Assembly: GCF_017163755.1 (NCBI RefSeq)
Contig: NZ_JAFIWC010000020.1
Span: forward strand, 1 to 64,000
DNA length: 64,000 nucleotides
Origin: Xanthomonas sp.
GTDB lineage: Bacteria; Pseudomonadota; Gammaproteobacteria; Xanthomonadales; Xanthomonadaceae
Reading direction: 5' to 3'
A program made the translations under genes and the position numbers. Below the pieces are notes generated by a model. The model saw nothing but the letters and a program-made list of their open reading frames with translations, was not told the origin of the DNA and searched no databases. Shown here one piece after another: positions 37,356-48,000 of the stretch. Every line of letters begins with the position of its first letter. Positions within the stretch are counted from its first letter, which is position 1.

Positions 37356-37961
37356 ATGGACTCTCCGCTCCCCATCCAGCGCCTGCGCGGCACGCAGATC
37401 GCCCCGTTCCTGGACGATGTCGCGCGGCTGCGCATCGCGGTGTTCCGCGACTGGCCCTATCTGTACGCGGGTGACCTAGCCTACGAGCGCGACTACCTGT
37501 CCGCCTACGCCGCCTCGCCCGACAGCGTGTTCGTGCTGGCGCGCGACGGCGAACGGGTGGTCGGCGCCTCCACCGGGCTGCCGCTGGCCGACGATGCCGA
37601 TGCGTTCGGCGCGGCGTTCACCCAAGGGCCGGTCGCGGTGCAGGACGTGTTCTATTTCGGCGAATCGGTGCTGCTGCCCGCCTACCGCGGCCGCGGTGCC
37701 GGCCATGCGTTCTTCGACCACCGCGAGGCGCACGCGCGCGCGCTCGGCCGGTTCCGCCTCACCGCGTTCTGCGCGGTGGACCGCGCGGTGGACGATCCGC
37801 GCCGTCCCCCCGGCTACCGCGGCAACGACGCGTTCTGGCACAAGCGCGGTTACGTCCGGCAACCCTCGCTGCGCATGCAACTGGCCTGGGACGAGCTTGA
37901 ACGCGGCGAAATCATGCACACCTTGACCTTCTGGACCCGTCCGCTGGAGCCCGCCGCATGA
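37356..37961 (+). CDS. GNAT-family acetyltransferase
   Basis: The 201-residue protein is one GNAT domain. The N-terminal half contains [19 protein letters not shown] and the acetyl-CoA binding loop is [19 protein letters not shown] at about 109-127. The C-terminal half has FWHKRGY, usual for small-molecule acetyltransferases. The substrate is unknown. Its stop codon overlaps the start of the nitrilase-type gene by four bases (ATGA), so both are made from one transcript and may act in one pathway. The ATG at 37356 follows the 104-bp repeats. Confidence 0.9.
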   Translation: MDSPLPIQRLRGTQIAPFLDDVARLRIAVFRDWPYLYAGDLAYERDYLSAYAASPDSVFVLARDGERVVGASTGLPLADDADAFGAAFTQGPVAVQDVFYFGESVLLPAYRGRGAGHAFFDHREAHARALGRFRLTAFCAVDRAVDDPRRPPGYRGNDAFWHKRGYVRQPSLRMQLAWDELERGEIMHTLTFWTRPLEPAA

Positions 37962-38842
37962 AGATCGCCGTCGCCAAGTATCCGGTCGGCGCCCCGGCCG
38001 ATTTCGCCGCCTTCGCCGACAAGCAGGCCGCGCTGGTCGGCGCGGCGGCGCAGGCCGGCGCGCAGCTGGCGGTGCTGCCGGAGTACCTGTCGCTGGAACT
38101 GGCGGCCACGTTCGCGCCCGCGGTCGCAGCCGATCTCGCCGCGTCGCTGGCCGCCACGCAGGCCCTGCATCCGCAGTACCTGGAGCTGTTCGCACGCCTT
38201 GCCCGGCAGCACCGGCTGCATCTGCTGGCCGGCAGCTTCCTGCTGGCCACCGGCGAGGGCCGCTACCGCAACCGCGCGTACTGGTTCGACCCCGACGGCC
38301 GCCATGGCTGGCAGGACAAGCTGCAGCTCACCGGATTCGAGAAGACGACCGGGATCATCGACGGCGGCGACGCGCTGAAGGTGTTCGACGCCGACGGCGT
38401 GCGCGCCGGCGTGGCGGTCTGCTACGACAGCGAATTCCCGCTGCCGGTGCGCGCGCAGTACGAGGCCGGCGCGCGGCTGCTGCTGGTGCCCAGCTGCACC
38501 GACACCGAGGCCGGCGCCACCCGGGTGCGCGTCGGCTGCCTGGCGCGCGCGCTGGAGAACCGCATCTTCGTGGCCCAGTCGGTGACCGCCGGGCTGGCCG
38601 AATGGAGTCCGGCGCTGGACGTGAACACCGGCGAGGCCGCGATCTATGCGCCGATGGACGCCGGCTTCCCGGCCGACGGCATGCTCGCGCAGACCCGTGG
38701 CGAGCAGGTGTGGGCGATCGCCGAGCTGGACTTCGCCGCGTTCGAGGCCAGCCGCGCGCAGGCGCAGGTCGCCAACGACCGCGACTGGCGCGGCCAGCTC
38801 GCCCCGGCCATCGCCCGCGCCGCACTGAACGGCTTCGCCTAG
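37958..38842 (+). CDS. Carbon-nitrogen hydrolase (nitrilase superfamily)
   Basis: The 294-residue cytosolic enzyme has the superfamily's Glu-Lys-Cys triad: Glu42 in VLPEYL, Lys121 in QDKLQLT and Cys155 in AVCYDSEFP. The fold runs the full length, ending in ELDFAAFEASRAQ. Sequences of this type hydrolyse amides. The neighbouring acetyltransferase may hint at removal of an amide from an acylated compound, but the substrate is not shown. Translation is coupled to the GNAT gene by a 4-base overlap. Confidence 0.92.
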   Translation: MKIAVAKYPVGAPADFAAFADKQAALVGAAAQAGAQLAVLPEYLSLELAATFAPAVAADLAASLAATQALHPQYLELFARLARQHRLHLLAGSFLLATGEGRYRNRAYWFDPDGRHGWQDKLQLTGFEKTTGIIDGGDALKVFDADGVRAGVAVCYDSEFPLPVRAQYEAGARLLLVPSCTDTEAGATRVRVGCLARALENRIFVAQSVTAGLAEWSPALDVNTGEAAIYAPMDAGFPADGMLAQTRGEQVWAIAELDFAAFEASRAQAQVANDRDWRGQLAPAIARAALNGFA

Positions 38843-38983
38843 CGCACACCGCGGTGCGGCGCGCCGCAAGCGGCCCTCGGTGGTCTCGCTTGCTGCCGCC
38901 ATGCGCGATCGCCAGCGCGACACGCCGCGCACACGTACGATGCGTTCTGCTGTGCCCCCGTTCCCACCGATGTTCATCCGCCC

Positions 38984-40066
38984 ATGCCGACCACCCGCCT
39001 GCCGCACGCCGTCCGCCTCGAATTCGCGCCCGGCGCGCTGGTGCATGCCAACCTGTCCGGCGCCGCGTTCACCGACGACTGGCTGTGGGTGGCCGGCGAC
39101 GAGGCCTGCGCCATCGAACGCCTGCGCCGGCTCGAGCCGCTGGGGTCGGAGACCTTGCGCTTCGGTGCCGGACGCAGCTTCGCGCTGGCCGAACTGCTCG
39201 ACCTGCCGGGCGAGGCCGGCGAGGAGGCCGACCTGGAAGGCATGGCGGTGGCCGACGGGTTCCTGTGGGTGGTCGGTTCGCACGGGCTCAAGCGCAAGAA
39301 CGCCAAGCCCGGCCGCAGCCACGCCGAGAACGGCGAACGCCTGGCCAAGGTCAAGCTCGACGAGAACCGCCGGCTGCTGGCCTGCCTGCCGCTGCAGCGC
39401 GATGCGCAAGGCGTGCCGCAGCCGGTGCGCGAAGCCCGCGACGGGCGCCGTGCGCTGGCGCTCAAGGGCGGCGCCCGGCACAACCAGCTGACCCGGCTGC
39501 TGGCCGACGACCCGCACTTCGCGCCGTTCCTGGACATCCCCGGCAAGGATAACGGCTTCGACATCGAGGGCATGGCGGTGCAGGGCGAGCGCCTGCTGCT
39601 CGGCCTGCGCGGGCCGGTGCTGCGCGGCTGGTCGGCGTTGCTCGAGATCGCCGTGCAGGCGCACGACGGACATCTGCGGCTGGCGCCGCTGGATGCGGAC
39701 GGCACCCTGTTGCGCAAGCATTTCCTGCAGCTGGGCGGGCTGGGCGTGCGCGACCTGCACGTGCGCGGCGACGACCTGTACCTGCTCGCGGGCCCGACGA
39801 TGGTGCTCAACGGCGAGATCCGCCTGTTCAAGTGGCCCGGCGCGATGCCGCTGCTGGCCGGCAACCGCGAACCGGTGCGCTTCCATACCGACATCGAAGC
39901 CTCGCTCGCGCTGCCGCACGGCGAGGACTGCGACCGCGCCGAAGCGCTGTGCAGCCTGCCCTCGGGGTTGGCCGGCGCGCAGCCCGGCTGGCTGGTGCTG
40001 TACGACGCGCCGGGGCCGGCGCGCAGCGACGGCGAATGTGTCGTTCACGGCGATCTGCTGCGCTAG
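38984..40066 (+). CDS. DUF3616 domain protein
   Basis: The 360-residue protein has repeated beta-propeller-like strands with the DUF3616 hallmarks DLEGMAVADGFLWVVGSHG near 78 and FDIEGMAVQGERLLLGLRG near 192, and an ending around GLGVRDLHVRGDDLYLLAG. There is no signal peptide, so it is probably cytoplasmic. No function is established for the family. The ATG at 38984 has only a weak binding site, though the conserved domain starts soon after it. It lies 141 bp after the nitrilase gene, and a palindromic repeat follows it. Confidence 0.85.
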   Translation: MPTTRLPHAVRLEFAPGALVHANLSGAAFTDDWLWVAGDEACAIERLRRLEPLGSETLRFGAGRSFALAELLDLPGEAGEEADLEGMAVADGFLWVVGSHGLKRKNAKPGRSHAENGERLAKVKLDENRRLLACLPLQRDAQGVPQPVREARDGRRALALKGGARHNQLTRLLADDPHFAPFLDIPGKDNGFDIEGMAVQGERLLLGLRGPVLRGWSALLEIAVQAHDGHLRLAPLDADGTLLRKHFLQLGGLGVRDLHVRGDDLYLLAGPTMVLNGEIRLFKWPGAMPLLAGNREPVRFHTDIEASLALPHGEDCDRAEALCSLPSGLAGAQPGWLVLYDAPGPARSDGECVVHGDLLR

Positions 40067-40093
40067 CGCAGGTCACGGCCGTCGAGGGATCCG

Positions 40094-40162
40094 TTGTGGG
40101 AGCGACTTCAGTCGGACGGGCATGACCGGTAACGCCTGTCGCGACTGAAGTCGCTCCCACAA
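40094..40162. repeat. Palindromic intergenic repeat (REP-like), full copy with a 2-nt gap
   Basis: TTGTGGGAGCGACTTCAGTC from 40094 pairs with the right arm at 40138-40162. The left arm lacks the CG of the usual GTCGCGAC. It lies between the DUF3616 gene and gltX. Confidence 0.9.
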
Positions 40163-40267
40163 TGGAAAGCGCCCCCACAGCGCCAATTCCGACGCCGTCC
40201 CGGCGTCGGGCAGCGGTACGCCCGGCAGGGTAAAATCGCCCGATTCCCGTTTTGCTCCGAGCGTTCC

Positions 40268-41674
40268 ATGACCTGCCGCACCCGTTTCGCCCCCAGTCCC
40301 ACCGGCTACCTGCACATCGGCGGCGCGCGCACCGCGCTGTACTGCTGGCTGGAGGCGCGCCATCGCGGCGGGCAGTTCGTGCTGCGCATCGAAGACACCG
40401 ACCGCGAGCGCAGCACCCAGGCGGCCATCGACGCCATCCTCGAGGCGATGGCGTGGCTGGGCCTGGACTACCAGGAAGGCCCCATCTACCAGACCCAGCG
40501 CCTGGACCGCTACCGCGAGGTGGCCGAGCAGCTGCTCGCCGCCGGCAAGGCCTACTACGCCTACGAGTCGAAGGAAGAGCTCGAGGCGATGCGCGAGGCG
40601 GCGATGGCCAGACAGGAGAAGCCGCGCTACAACGGCGCCGCGCGCGAGCAACACCTGCCGTACCGCGACGACCCCAACCGGGTGATCCGCTTCAAGAACC
40701 CCATCGGCGGCAGCGTGGTGTTCGACGACCTGATCAAGGGCCGCATCGAGATCGCCAACAGCGAACTCGACGACATGGTGATCTTCCGCCCCGACGGCTA
40801 TCCCACCTACAACTTCGCGGTGGTGGTGGACGACTGGGACATGGGCATCACCGAGGTGATCCGCGGCGACGACCACATCAACAACACCCCGCGCCAGATC
40901 AACATCTACGAAGCGCTCGGCGCGCCGGTGCCGAAGTTCGCGCACATGCCGATGATCCTGGACGAGCAGGGCGCCAAGCTGTCCAAGCGCACCGGCGCGG
41001 CCGACGTGATGCAGTACAGGGACGCCGGCTACCTGCCGCACGCGCTGATCAACTACCTGGCGCGGCTGGGCTGGTCGCACGGCGACCAGGAGATCTTCAG
41101 CCGCCAGGAGCTGATCGAGCTGTTCTCGGTCACCGACGTGAACTCCAAGGCCGCGCGCCTGGACATGGCCAAGCTCGGCTGGGTCAACCAGCACTACCTG
41201 AAGACCGACGATCCGGCCACGATCGCCCCGCAGCTGGAATACCAGCTGGCCCGGCTCGGCATCGACCCGGCCGCCGGCCCGGCGCCGGTCGACGTGGTGG
41301 TGGCCCTGCGCGAGCGCGTGCAGACCCTGAAGGAGATGGCCGAGAAGGCCGTGGTCTGGTACCGGCCGCTGGAAAGCTACGACGAGGCGGCGGTGGCCAA
41401 GCACCTCAAGCCGGGCGCGGAACTGGCGCTGGGCAAGGCGCGCGAGCTGCTGGCGGCGGCCGGGGAGTGGACCGTGGAGGCAGTGTCGGCGGCGCTGCAC
41501 GACGCCGCCGCCGCGCTGGAGATCGGCATGGGCAAGGTGGCGCAGCCGCTGCGCGTGGCCATCACCGGCACCCAGGTCAGCCCGGACATCTCGTACACGG
41601 TCTACCTGGCCGGCCGCGAGCAGGCCTTGAAACGCATCGACGCCGCGCTCATCAAGATCCCAGCGGGAAGCTGA
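40268..41674 (+). CDS. gltX: Glutamyl-tRNA synthetase
   Basis: This class I synthetase charges tRNA-Glu. The 468-residue protein has the HIGH-type motif in [17 protein letters not shown] (HIGG at 16-19), the zinc-less insertion of this group, and the KMSKS-type motif KLSKR at 237-241. The C-terminal anticodon-binding domain is complete. Length and spacing are normal for GltX. The ATG at 40268 begins [13 protein letters not shown]. The Zur-like gene follows 17 nt later in the same direction. Confidence 0.97.
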   Translation: MTCRTRFAPSPTGYLHIGGARTALYCWLEARHRGGQFVLRIEDTDRERSTQAAIDAILEAMAWLGLDYQEGPIYQTQRLDRYREVAEQLLAAGKAYYAYESKEELEAMREAAMARQEKPRYNGAAREQHLPYRDDPNRVIRFKNPIGGSVVFDDLIKGRIEIANSELDDMVIFRPDGYPTYNFAVVVDDWDMGITEVIRGDDHINNTPRQINIYEALGAPVPKFAHMPMILDEQGAKLSKRTGAADVMQYRDAGYLPHALINYLARLGWSHGDQEIFSRQELIELFSVTDVNSKAARLDMAKLGWVNQHYLKTDDPATIAPQLEYQLARLGIDPAAGPAPVDVVVALRERVQTLKEMAEKAVVWYRPLESYDEAAVAKHLKPGAELALGKARELLAAAGEWTVEAVSAALHDAAAALEIGMGKVAQPLRVAITGTQVSPDISYTVYLAGREQALKRIDAALIKIPAGS

Positions 41675-41691
41675 TTTCCCCGGAGAGTCCC

Positions 41692-42192
41692 ATGTCCAGC
41701 AAGAAGACCGCCTGCACCGAGCCGCACCACCACGTCCACGACGCCGACGCCTTCGTGCAGGTGGTGGAGCGGGTGAGCCGCGAGCGCGGCCTGCGGCTGA
41801 CCCCGATCCGCGCCAACCTGCTGCGGCTGATCGCCGAGGCCGGGCGCCCGGTGAAGGCCTACGAGCTGCTGGAATGGGTGCGCGAAGGCAAGGGCGTGGG
41901 CGCCGATGCCCCGCCCACCGTGTACCGCGCGCTGGACTTCCTGATGGCCAACGGCTTCGTGCACAAGCTCGAGTCGGTCAACGCCTTCGTCGCCTGCCAC
42001 CATCCCAGCAGCGCCCAGCACTCGGTGCCGTTCCTGATCTGCGACCGCTGCCACAGCGCGGTCGAACTCGAGGACCGCGACGTGGTCGCGCAACTGGAGC
42101 AGCGCGCCAAGGCGCTGGGCTTCCAGCCGCAGGCGCAGACGCTGGAAGTGCATGGCCTGTGCGCGCGCTGCGCCGGATCGGCGACCCTCTGA
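41692..42192 (+). CDS. zur: Fur-family regulator, probably Zur
   Basis: The 166-residue metal-dependent repressor has a histidine-rich start (EPHHHVHDAD), a winged helix at about 30-95 (LTPIRANLLRLIAE, PPTVYRALDFLMANGFVHKL) and a C-terminal dimerisation domain. The structural-zinc cysteine pairs are CDRC near 119 and CARC near the end. The HHPSSAQHSVPFLICDRC stretch is typical of Zur rather than Fur, which would carry HHDH. It should repress zinc uptake genes. The Zur assignment is by resemblance. It lies 17 nt after gltX, likely co-transcribed. Confidence 0.88.
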   Translation: MSSKKTACTEPHHHVHDADAFVQVVERVSRERGLRLTPIRANLLRLIAEAGRPVKAYELLEWVREGKGVGADAPPTVYRALDFLMANGFVHKLESVNAFVACHHPSSAQHSVPFLICDRCHSAVELEDRDVVAQLEQRAKALGFQPQAQTLEVHGLCARCAGSATL

Positions 42193-42364
42193 ATCCCCAG
42201 GCCTTGGCGGCAGCGGGCCCTGAAGGCTTTTCCTCAGTCAAGTTGGCTCCCTCGCCAGTCGCCGCCAAGTCCCTGCAGCCGCACCTGCGAACTGCGCTGC
42301 GCGCGAACGCCGAAGCGACGACGCGCTGGCGCGGCCGGTGCGTTCGTGCTCATTCGCCGCCGGC

Positions 42365-42715
42365 TCACTTGTCGCCTGATCGCTTGGATGGCCCGGCGCG
42401 CCCGGTGGCCGGGGGAGTGGCAGCGGCCTTGCAGCGGCACTCCAGGTTCTCCAGCGCCGCGCTCATCTTGTTGCGCCGCGAGGGCGCGATCGGCGTAGCG
42501 AGCGCCTTCTTCAGCCTGGCGCTCTCCATTACCGTGCAGGTGACCGAACCGTCCGGGTTGCTGGACATGCCTCCCCCTGCGTGCGTACACCATTCGTCGC
42601 ACACGCTCTCAGAACCGGGTTCGCAGGTCACTGCGGTTCCCGCCGCCATGGCGGGTCCGGCATGGACCGAACAGGCGAACAGGATCGCGCACAGCGTTAT
42701 CGGCCTGGTATGCAT
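42365..42715 (-). CDS. Small secreted cysteine-containing protein of unknown function
   Basis: The 116-residue protein has a signal peptide with likely cleavage after AMA at about residue 24. The mature part has five cysteines (TCEPGSESVCDEWC, VTCTV, and ECRCK near the C-terminus), suggesting disulfides in the periplasm. The segment DEWCTHAGGGMSSNPDGSVTC looks like a compact domain, and the tail is lysine/arginine-rich. AAGGGAG 7 nt before the ATG at 42715 strongly supports the start. I do not recognise the family. It converges with the Zur-like gene. Confidence 0.75.
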   Translation of the reverse strand: MHTRPITLCAILFACSVHAGPAMAAGTAVTCEPGSESVCDEWCTHAGGGMSSNPDGSVTCTVMESARLKKALATPIAPSRRNKMSAALENLECRCKAAATPPATGRAGPSKRSGDK

Positions 42716-43086
42716 GGCATGACTCCCTTTGGATGGTGGCGACGGCTGCGACGGCTGCGACGGCTGCGGCGGTGCGGCTGAGCGTCCGCCTGCATGCAGA
42801 TGCAAACGCGAAGCCGAGCGGCGACAGGCCACGCCGTTGCGGACCGCGTGCGGCATGGCACGAATCGCGGGCGCCCGGTGCCGTATGCACGGGACGTGTC
42901 GGCTGCCGCGCGGGCCGTCGCCGGGTTGCACAACGGCATCGAACGGCGGTCTCGTCGTCCTCCGTGCGCGCCATGGCATCGGCCGCCTCGGTGCTCACCC
43001 GATAGGCATTCGAGAACGGTGCCGGTCGGTGCGGCTGGCGCGGACGCTCGCCGCACGCGCCGGTACCGGATCGGGTATCCGTTTCG
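42716..43086. other. Intergenic region with a short nonamer repeat
   Basis: Between the small secreted protein and the TetR gene I see no gene. The overlapping open frames on both strands have shadow composition and no binding sites. A nonamer GACGGCTGC is repeated three times at 42741-42767, near the promoter of the secreted protein gene. Confidence 0.5.
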
Positions 43087-43704
43087 CTAGCTGGCGACCG
43101 GCAGCGGCGCGTATCCGGACAGGAAGACCTGCAGCGCGCGCTGCGTCGCCTCGCACAGGTAGTCCGGCGACGGATTCTTCAGCGCGCCGAACAGGCAGGG
43201 CATCAGCGTCTCCGCCTCGAGCAGCCCGGCCAGGTGCCGGGCGGCCACGATCGGGTCGGCGCGGCGCAGCAGGCCCAGGTCCATCTGCTGCTGCAGGAAC
43301 ATGCCCAGGCGGCTCATGCCTTCGTCCGGGCCGCTTCGGAAGAACAGCAGGCCGATGTCGGAGCGGCCCGATACGCCGATGATGGTCTGCCAGACCTGCA
43401 CCGACTGCTCCGAGCACAGGAACGCCAGCGCACTCTCGCCCAGGCGCTGCAGCGCGGTCGGGAGGTCGTCCCGGCTCTGCATCAACGCGGCCAGCAGCGG
43501 TTCCATGTACTGCTCGGCCACGCTGTGCGCCACCGCCACGAACAGCTCCTCCTTGGACGGGAAGTAGCCGTACAGGGTGCGCTTGGAGCTGCCGGCGCGG
43601 CTGGCGATCTGGGTCATCGAGGCGCCCTCGAATCCGGCTTCCAAGAACACCGCCGCCGCCGCTTCGACGATCGCGTCCCGCTTGGCTTCTGTCCTGACGC
43701 GCAT
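43087..43704 (-). CDS. TetR-family repressor of the efflux genes
   Basis: The 205-residue regulator has a helix-turn-helix at about 10-56 ([40 protein letters not shown]) and an all-alpha ligand-binding domain typical of AcrR-like regulators. It is divergent from the RND adaptor-pump operon. Copies of AGTATACCG lie in front of both genes, so it very probably represses the pump and itself until an inducing drug binds. The start at 43704 is the usual MRVRTEAKRDAIVEAA. The inducing ligand is unknown. Confidence 0.92.
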   Translation of the reverse strand: MRVRTEAKRDAIVEAAAAVFLEAGFEGASMTQIASRAGSSKRTLYGYFPSKEELFVAVAHSVAEQYMEPLLAALMQSRDDLPTALQRLGESALAFLCSEQSVQVWQTIIGVSGRSDIGLLFFRSGPDEGMSRLGMFLQQQMDLGLLRRADPIVAARHLAGLLEAETLMPCLFGALKNPSPDYLCEATQRALQVFLSGYAPLPVAS

Positions 43705-43731
43705 CGCTCGGCCATCAAGGAGTGGCGCTTA

Positions 43732-43788
43732 AGTATACCGGGAGGGCAGAAATGATTGACGGCACCGGATCGCATGATTAGTATACCG
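43732..43788. promoter_or_regulatory. Promoter and candidate TetR operators of the efflux operon
   Basis: TTGACG (43756-43761) and TAGTAT (43779-43784) are separated by 17 nt and form a good sigma-70 promoter for the adaptor-pump genes. AGTATACCG occurs at 43732-43740, towards the tetR side, and at 43780-43788, across the -10 box and start. A bound repressor at the second copy would block transcription. ACCG triplication (TACCGAACCGTACCG) extends the second site. Confidence 0.6.
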
Positions 43789-43843
43789 AACCGTACCGTT
43801 TATCTTTCCCATCCTGTCCGCGTCGCTGCCGGAGATTCCCCAC

Positions 43844-45043
43844 GTGCGTCCTGTCCTGTCCTCTCGTCTATCGCTGGCCCTGGCCGTGGCGGCCTCCCTG
43901 CTGCTGAGCGCGTGCGGTTCGCCCCCGGGCGGCCCGCCGCCGGAGGAGGGGACGCCGGAGATGGGCGTGCTCACCGTCGCTGCGCGTCCGGTGGCGCTGA
44001 CCACCGAGTTGCCGGGGCGCACCCTGCCGTACCTGATCGCCGACGTGCGGCCGCAGGTGAACGGCATCATCCAGGTGCGCAAGTTCCGCGAGGGCGGCGA
44101 GGTCAAGGCCGGTCAGACGCTGTACCAGATCGATCCGGCCAGCTATCGCGCCAGCTACGACAGCAACGTGGCCGCGCTCGGCCGGGCCCAGGCGACGCTG
44201 CGCACCGCGCGGCTGAAGGCCGATCGTTACCGGGCGCTGGTGAAGGTGTCTGCGATCAGCCGGCAGGACAGCGACGATGCCGACGCGGCGCTGGGGCAGG
44301 CCGAAGCGGACGTCGCCGCGGCCAAGGCCAATGTGGAGAGCGCGCGCATCAACCTGGCCTATGCGCGCGTCGACGCGCCGATCTCCGGGCGCATCGGCAA
44401 GTCCAGCGTCACCGCCGGTGCGCTGGTCACCGCCAGCCAGACCGCGGCGCTGGCCACCATCCAGCAGCTGGACCCGATCTACGTCGACGTCACCCAGCCC
44501 AGCGCCTCGCTGCTGCGGCTCAGGCAGGCGATGGCCAGCGGCGAACTGGAGAAGGCCGACGCGACGGCGGCCAGGGTGTCGCTGCTGCTGGAGGACGGCA
44601 GTCCGTATCCGTTGCCGGGGCGGCTGGAGTTCTCCGACGTCACCGTCGACCAGGACACCGGCTCGATCACCCTGCGCGCGGTGTTCCCCAACCCGAACGC
44701 GGAGCTGCTGCCCGGCATGTACGTGCGCGCGGTGCTGCAGGAGGGGGTGCAGGACCAGGGCCTGCTGGTGCCGCAGCAGGCGGTGTCGCGCAACGGCGCC
44801 GGCAAACCCACCGCGTACGTGGTCGGCAGCGACCATAAGCTGCAGCTGCGCGTGCTGGAGACCGATCGCGCGATCGGCGACCAGTGGCTGGTGCGCAGCG
44901 GGCTGAAGCCGGGCGAACAGCTGGTGGTGGAGGGCCTGTCGCGGGCGCGGCCGGGCGTGGCGGTCAAGACCGTGCCGTGGCAGCCCAAGGCGGCGCCGGC
45001 CGCGCCTGCTGCCGCGAACCCCGCGCCGCGCGCGGCGAACTGA
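43844..45043 (+). CDS. RND efflux periplasmic adaptor (membrane fusion) lipoprotein
   Basis: The 399-residue adaptor links an RND pump to an outer-membrane channel. The signal peptide ends in a lipobox (LLLSAC), so it is a lipoprotein with Cys25 lipidated. The lipoyl/hairpin region (PQVNGIIQVRKFREGGEV, DAPISGRIGKSSVTAGALV) and the beta-barrel (LPGMYVRAVL) match MexA/AcrA-type adaptors. A GTG at 43844 begins MRPVLSSR; no ATG fits. The pump gene follows 14 nt later. It is divergent from a TetR gene. Confidence 0.94.
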   Translation: MRPVLSSRLSLALAVAASLLLSACGSPPGGPPPEEGTPEMGVLTVAARPVALTTELPGRTLPYLIADVRPQVNGIIQVRKFREGGEVKAGQTLYQIDPASYRASYDSNVAALGRAQATLRTARLKADRYRALVKVSAISRQDSDDADAALGQAEADVAAAKANVESARINLAYARVDAPISGRIGKSSVTAGALVTASQTAALATIQQLDPIYVDVTQPSASLLRLRQAMASGELEKADATAARVSLLLEDGSPYPLPGRLEFSDVTVDQDTGSITLRAVFPNPNAELLPGMYVRAVLQEGVQDQGLLVPQQAVSRNGAGKPTAYVVGSDHKLQLRVLETDRAIGDQWLVRSGLKPGEQLVVEGLSRARPGVAVKTVPWQPKAAPAAPAAANPAPRAAN

Positions 45044-45057
45044 GGCCGTAGACCGAC

Positions 45058-48000
45058 ATGGCACGCTTCTTCATCGATCGCCCGATCTTCGCCTGGGTAC
45101 TGGCCATCATCGTGATGCTGGCCGGCATCCTGTCCGTCGCCACCCTGCCCATCGCCCAGTACCCGAGCATCGCGCCGCCCGCCGTGGCGATCACCGCCAA
45201 CTACCCCGGCGCCTCGGCCAAGACCCTCGAGGACACCGTCACCCAGGTCATCGAGCAGAAGATGAAGGGGCTGGACCACCTCAGCTACATGGCCTCCACC
45301 AGCGAGTCCAGCGGCCAGGTCACCATCACCCTGACCTTCGACAACGGCACCGACCCGGACACCGCGCAGGTGCAGGTGCAGAACAAGCTGTCGCTGGCCA
45401 CGCCGTTGCTGCCGCAGGAAGTGCAGCAGCAGGGCGTCACCGTGACCAAGTCGGCGACCAACTTCCTCAACGTGCTGGCCTTCACCTCCGAAGACGGCAG
45501 CATGAGCGACTCGGACCTGTCCGACTACGTGGCCGCCAACGTGCAGGAGGCGATCAGCCGCGTCGAGGGCGTGGGCGATACCACGCTGTTCGGCTCGCAG
45601 TATTCGATGCGGATCTGGCTGGACCCCAACAAGCTGAGCAACTTCAGCCTGACCCCGCTGGACGTGAGGACCGCGATCCAGGCGCAGAACGCGCAGGTTT
45701 CCGCCGGCCAGCTCGGCGCGCTGCCGGCCGCCGCCAACCAGCAGCTCAACGCCACCATCACCGCGCAGACGCGGCTGAAGACCGCCGCGCAGTTCCAGGA
45801 CATCCTGCTGCGCACGCAGTCCGACGGTTCGCAGGTGCGGCTGCGCGACGTGGCCCGCATCGAGCTGGGCAGCGAGAGCTACAATACCGTCGGCCGCTAC
45901 AACGGCAAGCCGGCCGCCGGCCTGGCGATCAAGCTCGCCACCGGCGCCAACGCGCTGGACACGGTCAAGGCGATCGACGCCAGCATGGCCGAGCAGGAGA
46001 AGTTCTTCCCGCCCGGCATGAAGGTGCAGAAGCCGTACGACACCACGCCGTTCGTGCGCATCTCGATCGAAGAGGTGGTGCGCACCCTGGTCGAGGCGGT
46101 GGTGCTGGTGTTCCTGGTGATGTACCTGTTCCTGCAGAACTTCCGCGCCACCCTGATCCCGACCATCGCCGTGCCGGTGGTGCTGTTGGGCACGTTCGGT
46201 GTGCTGGCCGCGTTCGGCTTCACCATCAACACGCTGACCATGTTCGCGATGGTGCTGGCGATCGGCCTGCTGGTGGACGACGCGATCGTGGTGGTGGAGA
46301 ACGTCGAGCGGGTGATGAACGAGGAGCAGTTGCCGCCCAAGGAAGCCACGCGCAAGTCGATGGGCCAGATCACCGGCGCGCTGGTCGGCGTGGCCCTGGT
46401 GCTGGCCGCGGTGTTCGTGCCGATGGCGTTCTTCGGCGGCTCCACCGGCGTGATCTACCGCCAGTTCTCGATCACCATCGTCGCGGCGATGACGCTGTCG
46501 GTGCTGGTGGCGATGGTGCTGACCCCGGCGCTGTGCGCCACCTTGCTCAAGCCGGCCAGGCAGCACGGCATGGCCACCACCGGCTTCTTCGGTTGGTTCA
46601 ACCGCGTGTTCGACCGCGGCAACGGCCGCTACCAGGGCATCGTGCGGCACATGCTGGGCAAGGGCTGGCGCTACATGCTCGCCTATGCGGTGCTGCTGGC
46701 GCTGGTGGTGTTCGGCTTCATGAAACTGCCGGTCGGCTTCCTGCCGGACGAGGACCAGGGCACGCTGTTCGCGCTGGTGCAATTGCCGCCGGGCGCCACC
46801 GCGGCGCGCACCGACGCGGTGATCCGCCAGGTCGAGCAGCACTTCCTTGTGGAGCAGAAGGACTCGGTCGCCGGCATCTTCGCCGTGTCCGGTTTCAGTT
46901 TTGCCGGCAGCGGGCAGAACGTGGGCTTCGCCTTCGTCAAGCTGCGGCCGTGGGACGAGCGCACCGGCAAGGGCCAGAGCGTGACCGAGGTGGCGGGGAA
47001 GGCGGGCGCGTTCTTCGCCGGCATCCGTGACGCCAGGGTGTTCGCGTTCGCGCCGCCAGCGGTGTCCGAGCTGGGCAACGCCACCGGTTTCGACCTGATG
47101 CTGCAGGACCGCGCCAATCTCGGCCACGCCGCGCTGATGCAGGCACGAAACCAGTTGCTGGCCGAACTGTCGCAGGACAAGCGGCTGGTCGCGGTGCGCC
47201 CGAACGGGCAGGAGGACACGCCGGAGTTCAAGCTGGAGATCGATGCGCACAAGGCGCAGACGCTGGGCCTGTCGATCGCCGACATCAACGGCACCTTCTC
47301 CAGCGCCTGGGGCAGCACCTACGTCAACGATTTCATCGACAAGGGCCGGGTCAAGAAGGTGATGCTGCAGGCCGATGCGCCGTACCGCATGCTGCCGGAG
47401 GACATCGACCGCTGGTACGTGCGCAACGGCGCCGGCACGATGGTCGCCTTCAGTTCCTTCGCCACCGCCAGCTGGACCACCGGCTCACCGCGGCTGGAGC
47501 GCTACAACAGCGTGCCGTCGGTGGAGATCCTGGGCATGGCGATGCCGGGCGCGGCCTCCAGCGGACAGGCGCTGGCCATCGTCGAGGCCGCGGCGGCCAA
47601 GCTGCCGCCGGGCATCGGCTACGAGTGGACCGGGCTGTCGCGGCAGGAGAAGGCGTCGAGCGGGCAGACCGGCTTGCTGTACGGCCTGTCGATCCTGATC
47701 GTGTTCCTGTGCCTGGCCGCGCTGTACGAAAGCTGGGCGATCCCGTTCGCGGTGATCCTGGTGGTGCCGCTGGGCGTGTTCGGCGCGCTGCTCGGCGCGA
47801 TCCTTACCTGGAAGATGAACGATGTGTACTTCCAGGTCGGCCTGCTGACCACGATCGGCCTGGCCTGCAAGAACGCGATCCTGATCGTGGAATTCGCCAA
47901 GGAGCTGCACGAGGGCGGCAAGAGCCTGGTGGAGTCGGCGCTGGAAGCGGCGCGCATGCGCCTGCGGCCGATCCTGATGACCTCGCTGGCGTTCATCCTC

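Noticed and set aside
42741-42767. The three GACGGCTGC copies as a phase-variation switch
   Set aside because: Three perfect 9-bp units in GC-rich intergenic DNA are too few, and they lie outside any coding frame, so the idea has little support.
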